DNA of 64,000 nucleotides from PWQG01 sp040882255 (GCA_040882255.1 JBBEBP010000011.1:186001-250000), one strand, 5' to 3'. Positions 27,318-38,000 are shown, numbered from the stretch's first letter. Program-made: numbers and translations. Notes: generated by a model not told the origin, from the letters alone.

Positions 27318-30032
27318 ATGAGCAAATCTCTCGTCATCGTCGAGTCGCCCGCCAAGGCGAAGACCATCAACAAGTATCTGGGCAATGACTTCGTGGTCAA
27401 GTCCAGTGTCGGTCATATTCGCGATCTGCCGGTATCCGGTAACGGGAGAAAAACCGATCCCAAGGAACGGGCCCGCAAGGCGGCGGCCACGCGCAAGCTC
27501 AGTCCGGAAGACAAGGCCGAGTACAAGAAAAAGCAGGCGCGTGAGCAGCTCATCACCCGCATGGGTATCGATCCGGAACACGGCTGGAAGGCGGACTACG
27601 AGATCCTGCCCGGCAAGGAAAAAGTGGTGGCCGAGCTGAGAAAGCTGGCACGCAATGCCGATACCGTCTATCTCGCCACCGACCTTGATCGCGAGGGGGA
27701 AGCCATCGCCTGGCATCTGAAGGAGGCCATCGGAGGTGATGACGATCGCTACAAGCGCGTGGTGTTCAACGAGATCACGCGGAAGGCGGTCAAAGAGGCT
27801 TTCGAGCATCCCGGTGAACTGGACATGCGATACGTGGAGGCGCAGCAAGCCCGGCGTTTTCTTGACCGCGTGGTCGGGTTCATGGTGTCGCCGCTATTGT
27901 GGTCCAAGGTAGCCAGGGGGTTGTCCGCCGGCCGCGTCCAGTCTGTAGCGGTCCGTCTGGTGGTTGAGCGGGAGCGCGAGATTCGCGCCTTCATTCCGGA
28001 AGAGTACTGGGAGTTGTTCGCCGATACACGGACTGTCGCTGACGAAGCGTTGCGCCTGCAGGCTCACCGTCATCAGGGCAAGGCTTTCCGGCCCGGCAGC
28101 AAGGACGAGATTGATGCGCTGCAGGAAGAACTGCGCCGGCACGCATTGAAGGTTGTTGCCAGGGAAGACAAACCGACCTCGTCGAAACCCAGGCCGCCGC
28201 TGATCACTTCGACCTTGCAGCAGGCGGCCAGCACCCGGCTGGGCTTCGGCGTCAAGAAGACCATGACCATGGCGCAGCGTCTGTACGAGGCCGGGTATAT
28301 CACCTACATGCGTACCGACTCTACCAACCTGAGTGAAGATGCCCTGCAGATGGCGCGGCAACATATCGAAACGCATTTTGGTGACAAGTATCTGCCGGAA
28401 AAGCCGGTGCGTTACAGTGCCCGACAGGGGGCGCAGGAAGCACACGAAGCCATCCGTCCCAGTGATGTGAATGTGACACCGGAGCGGTTGCAGGGAGTCG
28501 ACCGTGATGCAGTCCGCCTGTACGCGCTTATCCGTAACTTCTTTCTTGCCTGTCAGATGCCGCCAGCGCGCTATCTGAGCAGTCAGATTACGGTTCAGGC
28601 CGGTGATTTCGAGCTGCGTACCAAAGGGCGCATCATGCAGTTCGATGGCTATCTTCGGGTATTGCCGGTCAAGGACGAGGACGTCGTGCTGCCAAGAGTG
28701 GAAGAAGGAGATGTGCTGGATTTGCAGGGGCTGGAGCCCAGACAGCATTTCACCAAGCCTCCGGCCCGCTTCACGGAAGCCAGTCTGGTCAAGGAGCTGG
28801 AAAAACGCGGCATCGGTCGTCCGTCCACGTATGCCAGCATCATTTCGACCATCCAGGATCGTGGCTACGTTCGTGTCGAGAACCGGCGATTCTATGCCGA
28901 GAAGATGGGCGATATTGTGGCCGAGCGGTTGCTGGAAAGTTTTCGCGACCTGATGGACTACGATTTCACGGCTCGTATGGAAGAGTCACTCGACCAGGTG
29001 GCAGCCGGTGACAAGAATTGGCGCCAGTTGCTGGACGCGTTCTATGAGGGGTTCGTGGAGCAGCTGGAGAAGGCCTCGGAACAGGACCAGGAAGGCGGAA
29101 TGCGGGTCAATGACCCTACGGATACCGATATTCCCTGCCCCAAGTGCACACGGCCCATGCAGATCCGTACGGCTTCCACTGGCGTGTTCCTGGGATGTTC
29201 CGGGTATGCATTGCCGCCCAGGGAACGCTGCAAGGCCACGATCAATCTGATTCCGGGCGAGGAAGCCATTCGCACGGACAGCGCGGAGGAGGCCGAAGAG
29301 GTCGAGAACCAGCGTCTTCGGGAGCGCCACCGTTGTTCGATTTGTAATGTTGCCATGGACAGTTATCTGATCGATGAAAGTCGGAAGCTGCATGTCTGCG
29401 GCAACAATCCCGATTGTCCGGGGTACGAGGTCGAGCAGGGGCGATTCGCGATCAAGGGCTATGATGGGCCGGTGATCGAGTGCGACAAATGCGGCGCGGA
29501 CATGCAGTTGAAATCGGGCCGTTTCGGCAAGTATTTCGGTTGCAGCAATGAAGAGTGCAAGAATACCCGGAAGTTGCTCCGTAGCGGGCAGCCGGCACCG
29601 CCGAAGATGGATCCTGTTCCGATGCCGGAGCTGGCCTGTCAGAAAGTGGATGATCACTATGTACTGCGTGATGGCGCGGCCGGTCTGTTTCTGGCCGCCA
29701 GCAAGTTCCCCAGGAACCGGGAAACCCGGGCGCCGCTGCTGGAAGAGCTGTTGCCCCACAAGGAAGAGGTCGACAGCAAGTACCACTACCTGATGAGTGC
29801 TCCGGCCAGGGATCCGGATGGCAACCCCAGCGTGGTGCGCTTCAGCCGCAAGGCCAATGAGCATTACGTGATGAGCGAGAAGGATGGCAAGGCCACTGGC
29901 TGGAAGGCCGTGCTGCAAGGCGGCCGCTGGGTAGAGGAAGCCGGAAAGCGTGGCGCTGCTTCGGCCCGCAAAACACGCAAGAAGGCGCCAGCGAGGAAGA
30001 AAGCGGCTTCCCGCAAGAAGTCCGGCAGCTGA
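27318..30032 (+). CDS. topA: DNA topoisomerase I
   Basis: Type IA topoisomerase that relaxes negative supercoils. The N-terminal Toprim domain (VIVESPAKAKTINKYLG and the acidic TDLDREGEA) is followed by the cleavage domain with catalytic Tyr330 in TYMRTDSTNLS. Three C-terminal zinc-ribbon repeats carry their cysteines (CPKC ... CKAT; CSIC ... CPGY; CDKC ... CKNT). The protein then ends with an additional ribbon-like region and a Lys/Arg-rich tail, probably a DNA contact. 904 aa, slightly longer than E. coli TopA (865). Confidence 0.97.
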   Translation: MSKSLVIVESPAKAKTINKYLGNDFVVKSSVGHIRDLPVSGNGRKTDPKERARKAAATRKLSPEDKAEYKKKQAREQLITRMGIDPEHGWKADYEILPGKEKVVAELRKLARNADTVYLATDLDREGEAIAWHLKEAIGGDDDRYKRVVFNEITRKAVKEAFEHPGELDMRYVEAQQARRFLDRVVGFMVSPLLWSKVARGLSAGRVQSVAVRLVVEREREIRAFIPEEYWELFADTRTVADEALRLQAHRHQGKAFRPGSKDEIDALQEELRRHALKVVAREDKPTSSKPRPPLITSTLQQAASTRLGFGVKKTMTMAQRLYEAGYITYMRTDSTNLSEDALQMARQHIETHFGDKYLPEKPVRYSARQGAQEAHEAIRPSDVNVTPERLQGVDRDAVRLYALIRNFFLACQMPPARYLSSQITVQAGDFELRTKGRIMQFDGYLRVLPVKDEDVVLPRVEEGDVLDLQGLEPRQHFTKPPARFTEASLVKELEKRGIGRPSTYASIISTIQDRGYVRVENRRFYAEKMGDIVAERLLESFRDLMDYDFTARMEESLDQVAAGDKNWRQLLDAFYEGFVEQLEKASEQDQEGGMRVNDPTDTDIPCPKCTRPMQIRTASTGVFLGCSGYALPPRERCKATINLIPGEEAIRTDSAEEAEEVENQRLRERHRCSICNVAMDSYLIDESRKLHVCGNNPDCPGYEVEQGRFAIKGYDGPVIECDKCGADMQLKSGRFGKYFGCSNEECKNTRKLLRSGQPAPPKMDPVPMPELACQKVDDHYVLRDGAAGLFLAASKFPRNRETRAPLLEELLPHKEEVDSKYHYLMSAPARDPDGNPSVVRFSRKANEHYVMSEKDGKATGWKAVLQGGRWVEEAGKRGAASARKTRKKAPARKKAASRKKSGS

Positions 30033-30074
30033 TGCCGTTGTCGGCTGGTACCCTCCGGGGCGCCAGCCACCCGG

Positions 30075-30689
30075 TCACAGGCTGCGCCGGATCACTCCGA
30101 CGCTGACTCCCTCGATCTGGAATGCCTGATGGCGCAAGTCCACCTCGATCGGAGCGAAGTCCGGGTTGGCCGGGAGTAAGGTCAGCAGGTGCCGGCTGCG
30201 CCCGCGTTGCAGGCGTTTTACGGTCACTTCCTCGTCCAGTCTTGCCACAATGACGTCGCCGTCGTTGGCCTGGTCGGTCTTGTGCACGGCCAACAGGTCG
30301 CCTTCCATGATACCCGCATCAATCATGCTGAGGCCCTTGACGGTAAGCAGGTAGTCGGCCCGCAGGCGGAACAGGTCTGCCGGGACCGCGACATGATCGT
30401 CGATGCATTCCTCCGCGAGAATCGGGCTGCCGGCCGCTACCTGGCCGATCACGGGCAGGCCTTCCGGTGCCGGTTCCTGGTCCAGCAGACGGATACCCCG
30501 GGAAGCGCCCGGAATCATCTCGATTACTCCCTTTCGGGCCAGGGCACGAAGGTGATCCTCGGCCGCATTGGCGGACCGGTAGCCCATTTCTGCGGCAATT
30601 TCGGAGCGGGTGGGCGGATAACCGGTTTCCTGCTGGTAGCGGCGGATGGTCTCCAGTACCTCGCTCTGTTTGCGTGTCAGGCTTTGCAT
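30075..30689 (-). CDS. lexA: LexA repressor
   Basis: The SOS repressor; RecA-stimulated self-cleavage inactivates it. A winged helix-turn-helix (TRSEIAAEMGYRSANAAEDHL, ~27-47) precedes the S24 protease domain. The scissile Ala86-Gly87 (QVAAGSP), nucleophile Ser121 (KGLSM) and general-base Lys158 (TVKRL) are all intact, so it should autocleave. 204 aa. AGGAG lies 8 nt before the ATG. A perfect LexA box overlaps its own promoter. No sulA-like gene adjoins it. It converges with topA. Confidence 0.97.
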   Translation of the reverse strand: MQSLTRKQSEVLETIRRYQQETGYPPTRSEIAAEMGYRSANAAEDHLRALARKGVIEMIPGASRGIRLLDQEPAPEGLPVIGQVAAGSPILAEECIDDHVAVPADLFRLRADYLLTVKGLSMIDAGIMEGDLLAVHKTDQANDGDVIVARLDEEVTVKRLQRGRSRHLLTLLPANPDFAPIEVDLRHQAFQIEGVSVGVIRRSL

Positions 30690-30713
30690 CGTCTCGGCTC
30701 CTGAAGGTGGTCA

Positions 30714-30729
30714 CTGTGATTATATACAG
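30714..30729. promoter_or_regulatory. LexA (SOS) box
   Basis: CTGTGATTATATACAG is a full CTGT-N8-ACAG gammaproteobacterial LexA operator. It is 25 bp before the lexA ATG and covers the -10 box of its promoter, so LexA should repress its own synthesis. Confidence 0.92.
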
Positions 30730-30746
30730 TTTCAGCAACAAGGCAA
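30719..30746 (-). promoter_or_regulatory. lexA promoter
   Basis: Minus strand TTGCCT (30746-30741), 16 bp spacer, TATAAT (30724-30719, consensus). The LexA box overlaps the -10. Confidence 0.75.
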
Positions 30747-30830
30747 GTCGTAGCCGAGGCGGAAGAACCATTGTGAGGGTTTCGCACGATCGGTGATAAT
30801 GCCGGATTGAGGGATGGACGGAGAATCATA

Positions 30831-31883
30831 GTGAGTAGCAGGGAACACAGGGCGCAGGGCGGTCCCCTGATGATCGATCTGGAAGCGGGCCTGCTGCAGG
30901 AGCCGGAAAGAGAGCTGCTGTGTGATCCCCTGATCGGTGGCGTCATCCTGTTCAGCCGGAATATCGAGTCCCCCGGACAGGTGGAGGCACTGTGCGGACA
31001 GCTGCGTGCCGCACGCCCCGATCTGCTGATCGCGGTGGATCAGGAGGGTGGGCGGGTGCAGCGCCTCCGCGAGGGCTGGTCGGTGCTGCCGCCAATGGCG
31101 GTACATGGCCGGGTGTACCGGGAAGACCGTCAGCGGGCACTGCACCAGGCAACGGAACATGGCTGGCTGATGGCCACGGAGGTGCTGGCCGCCGGTATCG
31201 ACCTCAGTTTCGCGCCGGTACTGGATCTGGATGCCGGTATCAGCAAAGTGATCGGTGATCGGGCACTGGCCGGCGAGCCCGACGCGGTCATCCAGCTCGG
31301 CAGAGCCTTTATCGCGGGTATGGACGAGGCGGGCATGGCTGCCGTGGGCAAGCATTTCCCGGGGCATGGCCATGTAGAGGCGGACTCCCATCATGAACTG
31401 CCGGACGACTCCCGTGACTGGACCGCCATCGAGCAGCAGGACCTGGAGGTGTTCCGGCAGTGCGTGGATCAGTTGCAGGGCATCATGCCTGCTCACGTGC
31501 GTTACTCTGCGGTGGATGGACAGCCGGCCGGCTTTTCCCGGTACTGGTTGCAAGAGGTGCTGCGAGGCCGCCTGGGGTTCGGAGGTGTTATTTTCAGTGA
31601 TGATCTGAGTATGGCCGGGGCGGCGTCGGCCGGGGGGATGACAGCGCGCGTTGATGTTGCCCTGCAGGCCGGCTGTGACTGTCTGCTGGTCTGTAACGAC
31701 CCGACAGGCGCTGTCGCGGCCCGGGACCATCTCGCGGCCACCCGGCTGGATCTGTCCGGATTGCACGCCCTGGAGCGGTTGATCCGGCCGGGGGCCCGCG
31801 AGCTGGCCCGTGACCGGATCGCTTCGCCGCGATGGCACCGGGCTGTGGCATTGATGCACGAGCTGACAGGAGAAGCGCCATGA
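30831..31883 (+). CDS. nagZ: Beta-N-acetylhexosaminidase NagZ
   Basis: A cytoplasmic family-3 glycosidase that removes N-acetylglucosamine from anhydromuropeptides during cell-wall recycling, which also tunes AmpC induction where present. The motif KHFPGHGHVEADSHHELP carries the family's mobile His loop, and FSDDLSM carries the nucleophile Asp. Start chosen at GTG 30831 (GGAG 7 nt upstream), giving 350 aa and the usual short lead before GPLMIDLEAG. It overlaps the next gene by 4 bp. Confidence 0.95.
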   Translation: MSSREHRAQGGPLMIDLEAGLLQEPERELLCDPLIGGVILFSRNIESPGQVEALCGQLRAARPDLLIAVDQEGGRVQRLREGWSVLPPMAVHGRVYREDRQRALHQATEHGWLMATEVLAAGIDLSFAPVLDLDAGISKVIGDRALAGEPDAVIQLGRAFIAGMDEAGMAAVGKHFPGHGHVEADSHHELPDDSRDWTAIEQQDLEVFRQCVDQLQGIMPAHVRYSAVDGQPAGFSRYWLQEVLRGRLGFGGVIFSDDLSMAGAASAGGMTARVDVALQAGCDCLLVCNDPTGAVAARDHLAATRLDLSGLHALERLIRPGARELARDRIASPRWHRAVALMHELTGEAP

Positions 31884-32434
31884 CCTGCGAAGCGCACGAT
31901 GAAATGCTGGCCCAAGCGGAATGCCTGTATTCGCGCGCCGAGGTGGAGAGTGCCATCGATCGATTGGCGGAGGCATTGACTGAAGACCTGGCCGGGGACA
32001 ATCCGTTGCTGTTATGTGTCATGAATGGCGGCATCGTCTTCTCGGGAGCGCTACTGACCCGTCTGCCGTTCCGCTTGCAGCTCGATTATGTACATGCGAG
32101 CCGGTACCGGGGGGCGTTGAGCGGCGCCGACCTGCACTGGATTCACCGTCCCGGCACGCCGCTCGAAGGGCGGTGTGTACTGGTGCTGGACGATATCCTC
32201 GACGAGGGGGACACGCTGGCCGGTATCCGCGACTGGTGCCTGGAGCAGGGCGCGGCGCGGGTGGTCACGGCTGTACTGGTAGACAAACAACATGACCGGC
32301 GATGCACGGCTCTTCCCGAGGCGGATCATACGGCGTTGTACGCCGAGGACCGTTATCTGTTTGGCTACGGCATGGATTGCCGCGAATACTGGCGCAATGC
32401 GCCCGGCATCTTTGCGCTTCGTGCCACCGGATGA
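31880..32434 (+). CDS. hpt: Hypoxanthine-guanine phosphoribosyltransferase
   Basis: Purine salvage enzyme converting hypoxanthine or guanine plus PRPP to IMP/GMP. The PRPP-binding signature is VLVLDDILDEGDTLAG, with CVMNGGIVFSGAL and DYVHASRYRG upstream matching the HGPRT fold. 184 aa. The ATG overlaps the nagZ stop (ATGA), so salvage of purines and of cell-wall sugars are coupled in one transcript; this pairing is common in gammaproteobacteria. Confidence 0.9.
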   Translation: MTCEAHDEMLAQAECLYSRAEVESAIDRLAEALTEDLAGDNPLLLCVMNGGIVFSGALLTRLPFRLQLDYVHASRYRGALSGADLHWIHRPGTPLEGRCVLVLDDILDEGDTLAGIRDWCLEQGAARVVTAVLVDKQHDRRCTALPEADHTALYAEDRYLFGYGMDCREYWRNAPGIFALRATG

Positions 32435-32553
32435 GCTCAGGGTCTGTCCGGGGGCAGAGGAAGATCGCGGATACGGCCGCCCGCACGGCTCGGTCTGATT
32501 GACGCGCGGGGCAATCTCGTGATTGACTCATCGACAGTGGAGGTGTCAGTTCA

Positions 32554-33114
32554 ATGAGCAACAGGTCGTTCGACCCCCAGGCTTTCAGCCGCGAAATCCC
32601 GGCCGTGGACGGGCCGGCACCGGTACACCTCTGGGATCCTCCGTTCTGCGGTGACATCGACATGCGGATCGCGCGCGACGGCACCTGGTACTACCAGGGG
32701 TCGCCCATCCGCCGGGACGCCATGGTCCGGCTGTTCAGTTCCGTGCTGCGCCGGGATGGCGATGACCACTTTCTGGTCACTCCGGTTGAGAAACTGGGCA
32801 TCACGGTCGAAGACTGTCCCTTCGTTGCCATCGCGGTGGAGGAAGACACCGGTGTCGAACCGTCCGTCCTGCGCTTTACATTGAATAACGGGGAGCAGGT
32901 ACCTCTGGATGAGGAGCATGTGTTGCGTGTGGAAGAGGGTGGCGATGACCAGCCTCATCCGGTACTGCCAGTGCGCGCGGGCCTGGAGGCTCTGGTGAGC
33001 CGACCGGTATTCTACGAACTGGTGGAGCGAGCCGAGGAGCAACCCGGTGAATCAGGCCGCAGCGGTCTGGTCCTGACCAGCGCCGGGCGCACATTTCTGC
33101 TGGGCCGCCTCTGA
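32554..33114 (+). CDS. DUF1285 domain-containing protein
   Basis: A 186 aa soluble protein of a family conserved in proteobacteria with no assigned activity. Recognisable blocks are PPFCGDIDMRIARDGTWYYQGSPIRRDAMVRLFSSVLRRD and the FLVTPVEKLGI segment. A strong GGAGGTG ribosome site lies about 10 nt before the ATG. It stands alone between hpt and the etf operon; the 120 bp upstream shows no clear promoter. Confidence 0.85.
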   Translation: MSNRSFDPQAFSREIPAVDGPAPVHLWDPPFCGDIDMRIARDGTWYYQGSPIRRDAMVRLFSSVLRRDGDDHFLVTPVEKLGITVEDCPFVAIAVEEDTGVEPSVLRFTLNNGEQVPLDEEHVLRVEEGGDDQPHPVLPVRAGLEALVSRPVFYELVERAEEQPGESGRSGLVLTSAGRTFLLGRL

Positions 33115-33200
33115 CACGGGCCGGTTTTCCTGTAAAAGTGTCAGTCCCCTGGCCAGCACGGGACAGCGCGATGTGGCGCTGCGCAGACACCGCCGCCGAG

Positions 33201-33229
33201 TTGACGGAAGTCCCCAAAAACGTCATCAT
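33201..33229 (+). promoter_or_regulatory. Candidate etfBA promoter
   Basis: TTGACG (33201-33206, 5 of 6) is followed after 17 bp by CATCAT (33224-33229, 4 of 6), ~50 bp before etfB. Confidence 0.5.
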
Positions 33230-33280
33230 TGGCCCCCTTTCGAACCACCCATCCTGAACTAACAGACGATTGGAGAATCC

Positions 33281-34030
33281 ATGAAGGTTCTTGTAGCAGT
33301 GAAGCGTGTGCTTGATGCGTATGTGAAGGTGCGCGTCAAGGCGGATAACAGCGGCGTCGATCTCGCCAACGCCAAAATGGCCATCAACCCGTTCTGCGAG
33401 ATTGCGGTCGAAGAGGCTGTTCGGCTCAAGGAGCAGGGGGTGGCCGATGAAATCATCGTTGTCTCCATTGGCGAGAAGGCGTGTCAGGAGCAGATCCGCA
33501 CGGCACTTGCACTGGGGGCCGATCGCGGCATTCACGTGGAGACGGAAGACGGCCTGCAGCCCCTGGCGGTGGCCAAGTTGTTGAAAGGGATCGTGGATAA
33601 AGAAGGTGTGGATCTGGTACTGATGGGCAAGCAGTCCATCGATTCGGACAATAACCAGGTCGGCCAGATGCTGGGCGCCCTGTCCGGCATGCCGCAGGGC
33701 ACGTTCGCCTGCAAACTGGAAGTGGCGGATGGCAAGGCGAAAGTCACCCGGGAGATCGACGGCGGGGAACAGACCGTCGTATTGAAGCTGCCGGCCGTGG
33801 TCACCACTGACCTGCGACTCAATGAGCCGCGCTACGCGTCATTGCCCAATATCATGAAAGCGAAGAAAAAGCCCATTGATGCGCTGACTCCGGACGAGCT
33901 GGGTGTCGATACCACGTCCGGTCTCAAGGTGGTCAGTGTGGAGCCGCCGCCGGGACGTTCGGCCGGTATTATCGTCGAGAGTGTCGATGAACTGATCGAC
34001 AAGCTGAAGAACGAAGCGAAGGTCATCTGA
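33281..34030 (+). CDS. etfB: Electron transfer flavoprotein subunit beta
   Basis: With EtfA it accepts electrons from acyl-CoA and other flavin dehydrogenases and hands them to ETF:quinone oxidoreductase (not in the window). The N-terminus MKVLVAVKRVLD and the INPFCEIAVEEAVRLKEQG block are typical, as is the AMP-site region VDLVLMGKQSIDSDNNQVGQ. 249 aa. GGAG precedes the ATG. This is the ordinary fatty-acid-oxidation type, not the bifurcating FixAB type, judged by length and context. Confidence 0.96.
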   Translation: MKVLVAVKRVLDAYVKVRVKADNSGVDLANAKMAINPFCEIAVEEAVRLKEQGVADEIIVVSIGEKACQEQIRTALALGADRGIHVETEDGLQPLAVAKLLKGIVDKEGVDLVLMGKQSIDSDNNQVGQMLGALSGMPQGTFACKLEVADGKAKVTREIDGGEQTVVLKLPAVVTTDLRLNEPRYASLPNIMKAKKKPIDALTPDELGVDTTSGLKVVSVEPPPGRSAGIIVESVDELIDKLKNEAKVI

Positions 34031-34064
34031 GAATCCGGGCGAACCGCACTGAAGGGGGCAAAAC

Positions 34065-34994
34065 ATGAGCGTACTGGTAATTGCAGAACACGATAACGCG
34101 TCGCTGGGAGCGACGACACTGAGCACCATTGCGGCAGCTGCCGAGCTCAAGCAGGATATTGATGTACTGGTGGCCGGTAGTGGCTGCCAGGCGGTGGCGG
34201 ATGAAGCGGCCGCTGTCGCCGGAGTGAAAAGAGTGCTGCTGGCCGACAATGCGGCCTATGAGCATCAATTACCAGAGAATCTGGCAGAGCTGATTGCCGA
34301 GGCCGGTAAGGACCACTCGCACATACTGGCTCCGGCCACCACCAGCGGCAAGAATCTGATGCCGCGGGTGGCCGCGCTGCTGGATGTCACGCAGATTTCC
34401 GATATCACGGCAGTCAAGTCGGAGGATACCTTCGTCCGACCGATCTATGCCGGCAATGCGCTGGCAACGGTCCAGTCCTCCGATTCGATAAAGGTCATCA
34501 CGGTGCGCGGCACTTCGTTTGACGCTGTGGAGGCGCAGGGAGGTCAAGCGACGGTGGAAACACTGGATATCGTCAAGGAGCAGGACATCTCCGAATTTGC
34601 CAGTGAGGAACTGACAGAGTCCGAGCGACCGGATCTGACCGCCGCGAAGATTGTCATCTCCGGCGGACGTGGCATGCAGAATGGCGAGAACTTCGCCATC
34701 CTGGAGAAGGTGGCGGACAAACTCGGCGCGGCCATCGGCGCGTCACGCGCAGCGGTCGATGCCGGTTTCGTGCCCAATGACATGCAGGTCGGCCAGACCG
34801 GCAAGATCGTGGCACCGAACCTGTACATTGCTGTGGGTATCTCCGGCGCTATTCAGCACCTGGCCGGCATGAAGGACAGCAAGGTCATTGTTGCCATCAA
34901 CAAGGACGAGGAAGCGCCCATCTTCCAGGTGGCCGATTACGGACTGGTCGCTGACCTGTTTGACGCGGTACCGGAGCTGGAACAAAAGCTCTGA
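34065..34994 (+). CDS. etfA: Electron transfer flavoprotein subunit alpha
   Basis: The FAD-binding subunit of ETF. The C-terminal domain has the conserved FAD segment GQTGKIVAPNLYIAVGISGAIQH and INKDEEAPIFQVADYGLVADL; the central ISGGRGMQNGENF motif contacts the flavin. 309 aa, full length. It is 34 bp after etfB and is followed by a strong terminator, so etfBA forms a two-gene operon. Confidence 0.97.
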   Translation: MSVLVIAEHDNASLGATTLSTIAAAAELKQDIDVLVAGSGCQAVADEAAAVAGVKRVLLADNAAYEHQLPENLAELIAEAGKDHSHILAPATTSGKNLMPRVAALLDVTQISDITAVKSEDTFVRPIYAGNALATVQSSDSIKVITVRGTSFDAVEAQGGQATVETLDIVKEQDISEFASEELTESERPDLTAAKIVISGGRGMQNGENFAILEKVADKLGAAIGASRAAVDAGFVPNDMQVGQTGKIVAPNLYIAVGISGAIQHLAGMKDSKVIVAINKDEEAPIFQVADYGLVADLFDAVPELEQKL

Positions 34995-35031
34995 CGACAG
35001 AAGGTCATGGTGAATCCCGATCGTAAGAACC

Positions 35032-35060
35032 AAAAAACCCGGCCTTGAGCCGGGTTTTTT
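35032..35060. terminator. Bidirectional intrinsic terminator between etfA and rne
   Basis: A 12 bp perfect stem AAAAAACCCGGC / GCCGGGTTTTTT with a 5 nt loop gives a U-tract on both strands. It ends etfBA on + and rne on -. Confidence 0.93.
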
Positions 35061-35090
35061 GTGTCAGTGGAGCGTCAAGGGCACCTCAAG

Positions 35091-38000
35091 TCATTCCTGC
35101 TGGTCCGATGAGGCCGCCTCCTCACTCTTCTGACGGCGCTTGAGCTCACGGGGATCGTTGGGTGCACGACCCCGCGGTGGTGCCGCTGGCGCTTCTGCCG
35201 CCGGCTCCGTAGCCTGCTTTTCAGCGTCAGCGGCCTTTAGTGGTTTCTTCGCTTCAGCAGGTGTTTCACCTCCCGTATCCTTGTCGGCCGCCGGCTTGTC
35301 TTTCTTCACCGCCGGCTTTCCCTTGCCGCGCCTGGAGGCGGCCGGCTTTCGCGCCGCTGCCGGCTTGCTGTCAGACTCCGATGGTGATTCTGCCGGTTCG
35401 CTCTTCGCTTTTGCGACAGCTTCGGCAGCCGGTTTTTCAGCGGCTGTCTCGTCCTGGCGATCCGGAGACTGGTCGACAGCGGTGGCAGCCGGCGCGTCCG
35501 AAGCGGCTTTTTCTCCGGTCGCTGTGTCAGAGGTGGACTCCGGAGCCTCCTCGGAGCGTGCACGCTTGCGCGCAGCGGCACTCTTGCCGCCGCGGCTGCC
35601 TCGTGTACGCTTGGCCGGTGCGTCAGGGGCCTTCCCGGCGGTGTCGCCGTCGCTCTTGCCGCCATCTTTCTGCTTGGCTTTTTTCGGCTTTTCGTCCTTG
35701 GGTTTGTCGTCCCCGGGTTTCTCCGATGGGGGGCTCCCGCTGGCGGTTTCCGTTGCCGGTGACGTTTCGGCCTGCCCCGAACTCGGTGCGGTATCCGCCG
35801 CCGGCGCCTGTTCCTGTCCTGCACCGGATTCGCTCACAGCTTCCTCCGGCATCGGGCCGCGTGTACGGGGAGTGGTGTTGCGTGGCTTGTGGCCAGGGCG
35901 CCGGCGCGGTGCGCTGTCATCCTGCTTGTCGCTGCCGCTGCCGCTGCCGCTGCCGCTGTCGGCAGGAGCTTCCGCAGTCGTTTTGCGTGAGTCGTCCTGC
36001 CCGCTGTCATCGCCTTTGCCACCACGGCGGCGTGGTTTCGGCGAGCGGGATTTATTGCGGTTTCCTCCCTTGGGCTTGTCATCCCGGTGGTCGTCATCGG
36101 AGCGCTTCTCTTTCGCCGCTGCCGGGGAGGGTTGATTCTCGTCACCGGCGCTGTCGCGCTTGCCGCGACGATCCTTGTTGCGCTGTGTGTTGCGATCACC
36201 CGATCGGTCGGAAGATTTCTCACCCGACTTGCGTTCCTCCTTCTTGCGGCCGCCGCCGTCCCTGTTATCGGAGGAACGGCCTTCCGTCTCATTGCCATCA
36301 CGGCCTTTGCCGCTCCCGCCACGGCGGCTGCTGTTTCCGCCGCGTCCGCCCCGTGAGCGCCGCGAGGACTGGGACTGCCCATCACGATCGCGGGACTGTG
36401 GTCTTTGCCGGTTGCTGTCGCGCCGGCCGGTCTGGTCTGTACCGTCTTCTTCCTCTTCATCATTGGCTGCCGTGGACAGGAGGTCGCTGAACGCGGAGAA
36501 CAGGGAGCTGAGCAGCCCCTTCTTGCGTTCCGGTTGCGCCGGCTGCTGCGGTGCGGAGGCTATCGGCCGTGGAGTGGTCACACGTGGCGCCTGGACGGCG
36601 GCCTGCGGTGGCGGCGGTGTGGGCTTGTCACGGGGCTGTGTCTCGTCCTGCTGGGCCTCACTCTCGATTTCGTAACTGGCGGACGGCTCTTTCCCGGCAT
36701 CCTGCTGGCTGATGCTCTGGATTTCGTAGTGCGGCGTTTCCAGATTGGGGTTGGGAACGATCACCACCCGGGCTGCGCTCTGTGTCTCGATGTCGGCCAC
36801 AGCCTGGCGTTTCTCGTTGAGGAGGTAGGAAGCGACGGCGATAGGCACGATGGCCCGGATTTCGGCCGTGCGTTGCTTGTTCGCTTCCTCCTGCAGAACG
36901 CGCAGGATGGACAGGCAGAGGGATTTGATATCCCGGATGACGCCCTGGCCGTTACAGCGCGGGCAGACGATGGCGCTGGTCTCTTCCAGGGAAGGCCGCA
37001 GGCGCTGCCGGGACATTTCCAGCAGGCCGAAACGCGAAATACGGCCGACCTGGACGCGGGCGCGGTCGGCTTCCAGCACATCGCGCATGCGGTTCTCGAC
37101 TTCTTTCTGGTTCTTGTTGGAGCTCATGTCGATGAAGTCGATCACCACCAGGCCGCCCATGTCTCGCAGGCGCAACTGGCGTGCGACTTCTTCGGCGGCT
37201 TCCAGGTTGGTGTTGAATGCGGTGTCCTCGATATCCGAACCACGGGTGGAGCGCGAAGAGTTGATGTCGATGGAGATCAGTGCCTCCGTCGGATCGATGA
37301 CGATGGAACCACCGGATGGCAGCTTCACCTCGCGCTGGAAAGCGGATTCGATCTGCGCCTCTATCTGGTAACGGTTGAACAGGGGGAGCGCATCCTCATA
37401 CAGTTTGATACGGGACTCGTAATGCGGCATCACCTGGCGTACGAAGTTGATGGCTTCCTCGTAGGCGTCACGGGTATCGAACAGCACTTCACCAATGTCC
37501 TGGCGCAGGTAATCCCGGATGGTGCGGATGATGACGTTGCTTTCCTGGAAAATCAGGAACGGGGCCGATTTCTTGCTGGAGGCATCAGAGATGGACTCCC
37601 ACAGCGACAGCAGGTAATCGAGGTCCCACTGCAGTTCCTCACCCTGTTTGCCCACGCCGGCCGTACGCACAATCACGCCCATACCGTCGGGAATGTTCAG
37701 GTTGCTGATGATGTCGCGCATTTCGGCGCGCTCGTCACCCTCGATACGGCGGGAGATGCCTCCAGCCCGCGGATTGTTGGGCATCAGGACCAGGTAACGT
37801 CCGGCAAGGCTGACATAGGTGGTGAGTGCGGCGCCCTTGTTGCCGCGCTCTTCCTTCTCCACCTGCACAACCACTTCCGTGCCTTCCGCGACCAGCTCCT
37901 TGATGCTGGGCCGGCCGCCGCTCTCGGATTTACCGGTATAGTACTCAGGGGCGATTTCCTTAAGGGGAAGAAAGCCGTGGCGTTCGGCGCCGAAGTCAAC

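Noticed and set aside
30043..30068. Hairpin GGCTGG/CCAGCC between topA and lexA considered as a terminator
   Set aside because: Six-pair stem with a 14 nt loop and no U-tract on either strand.
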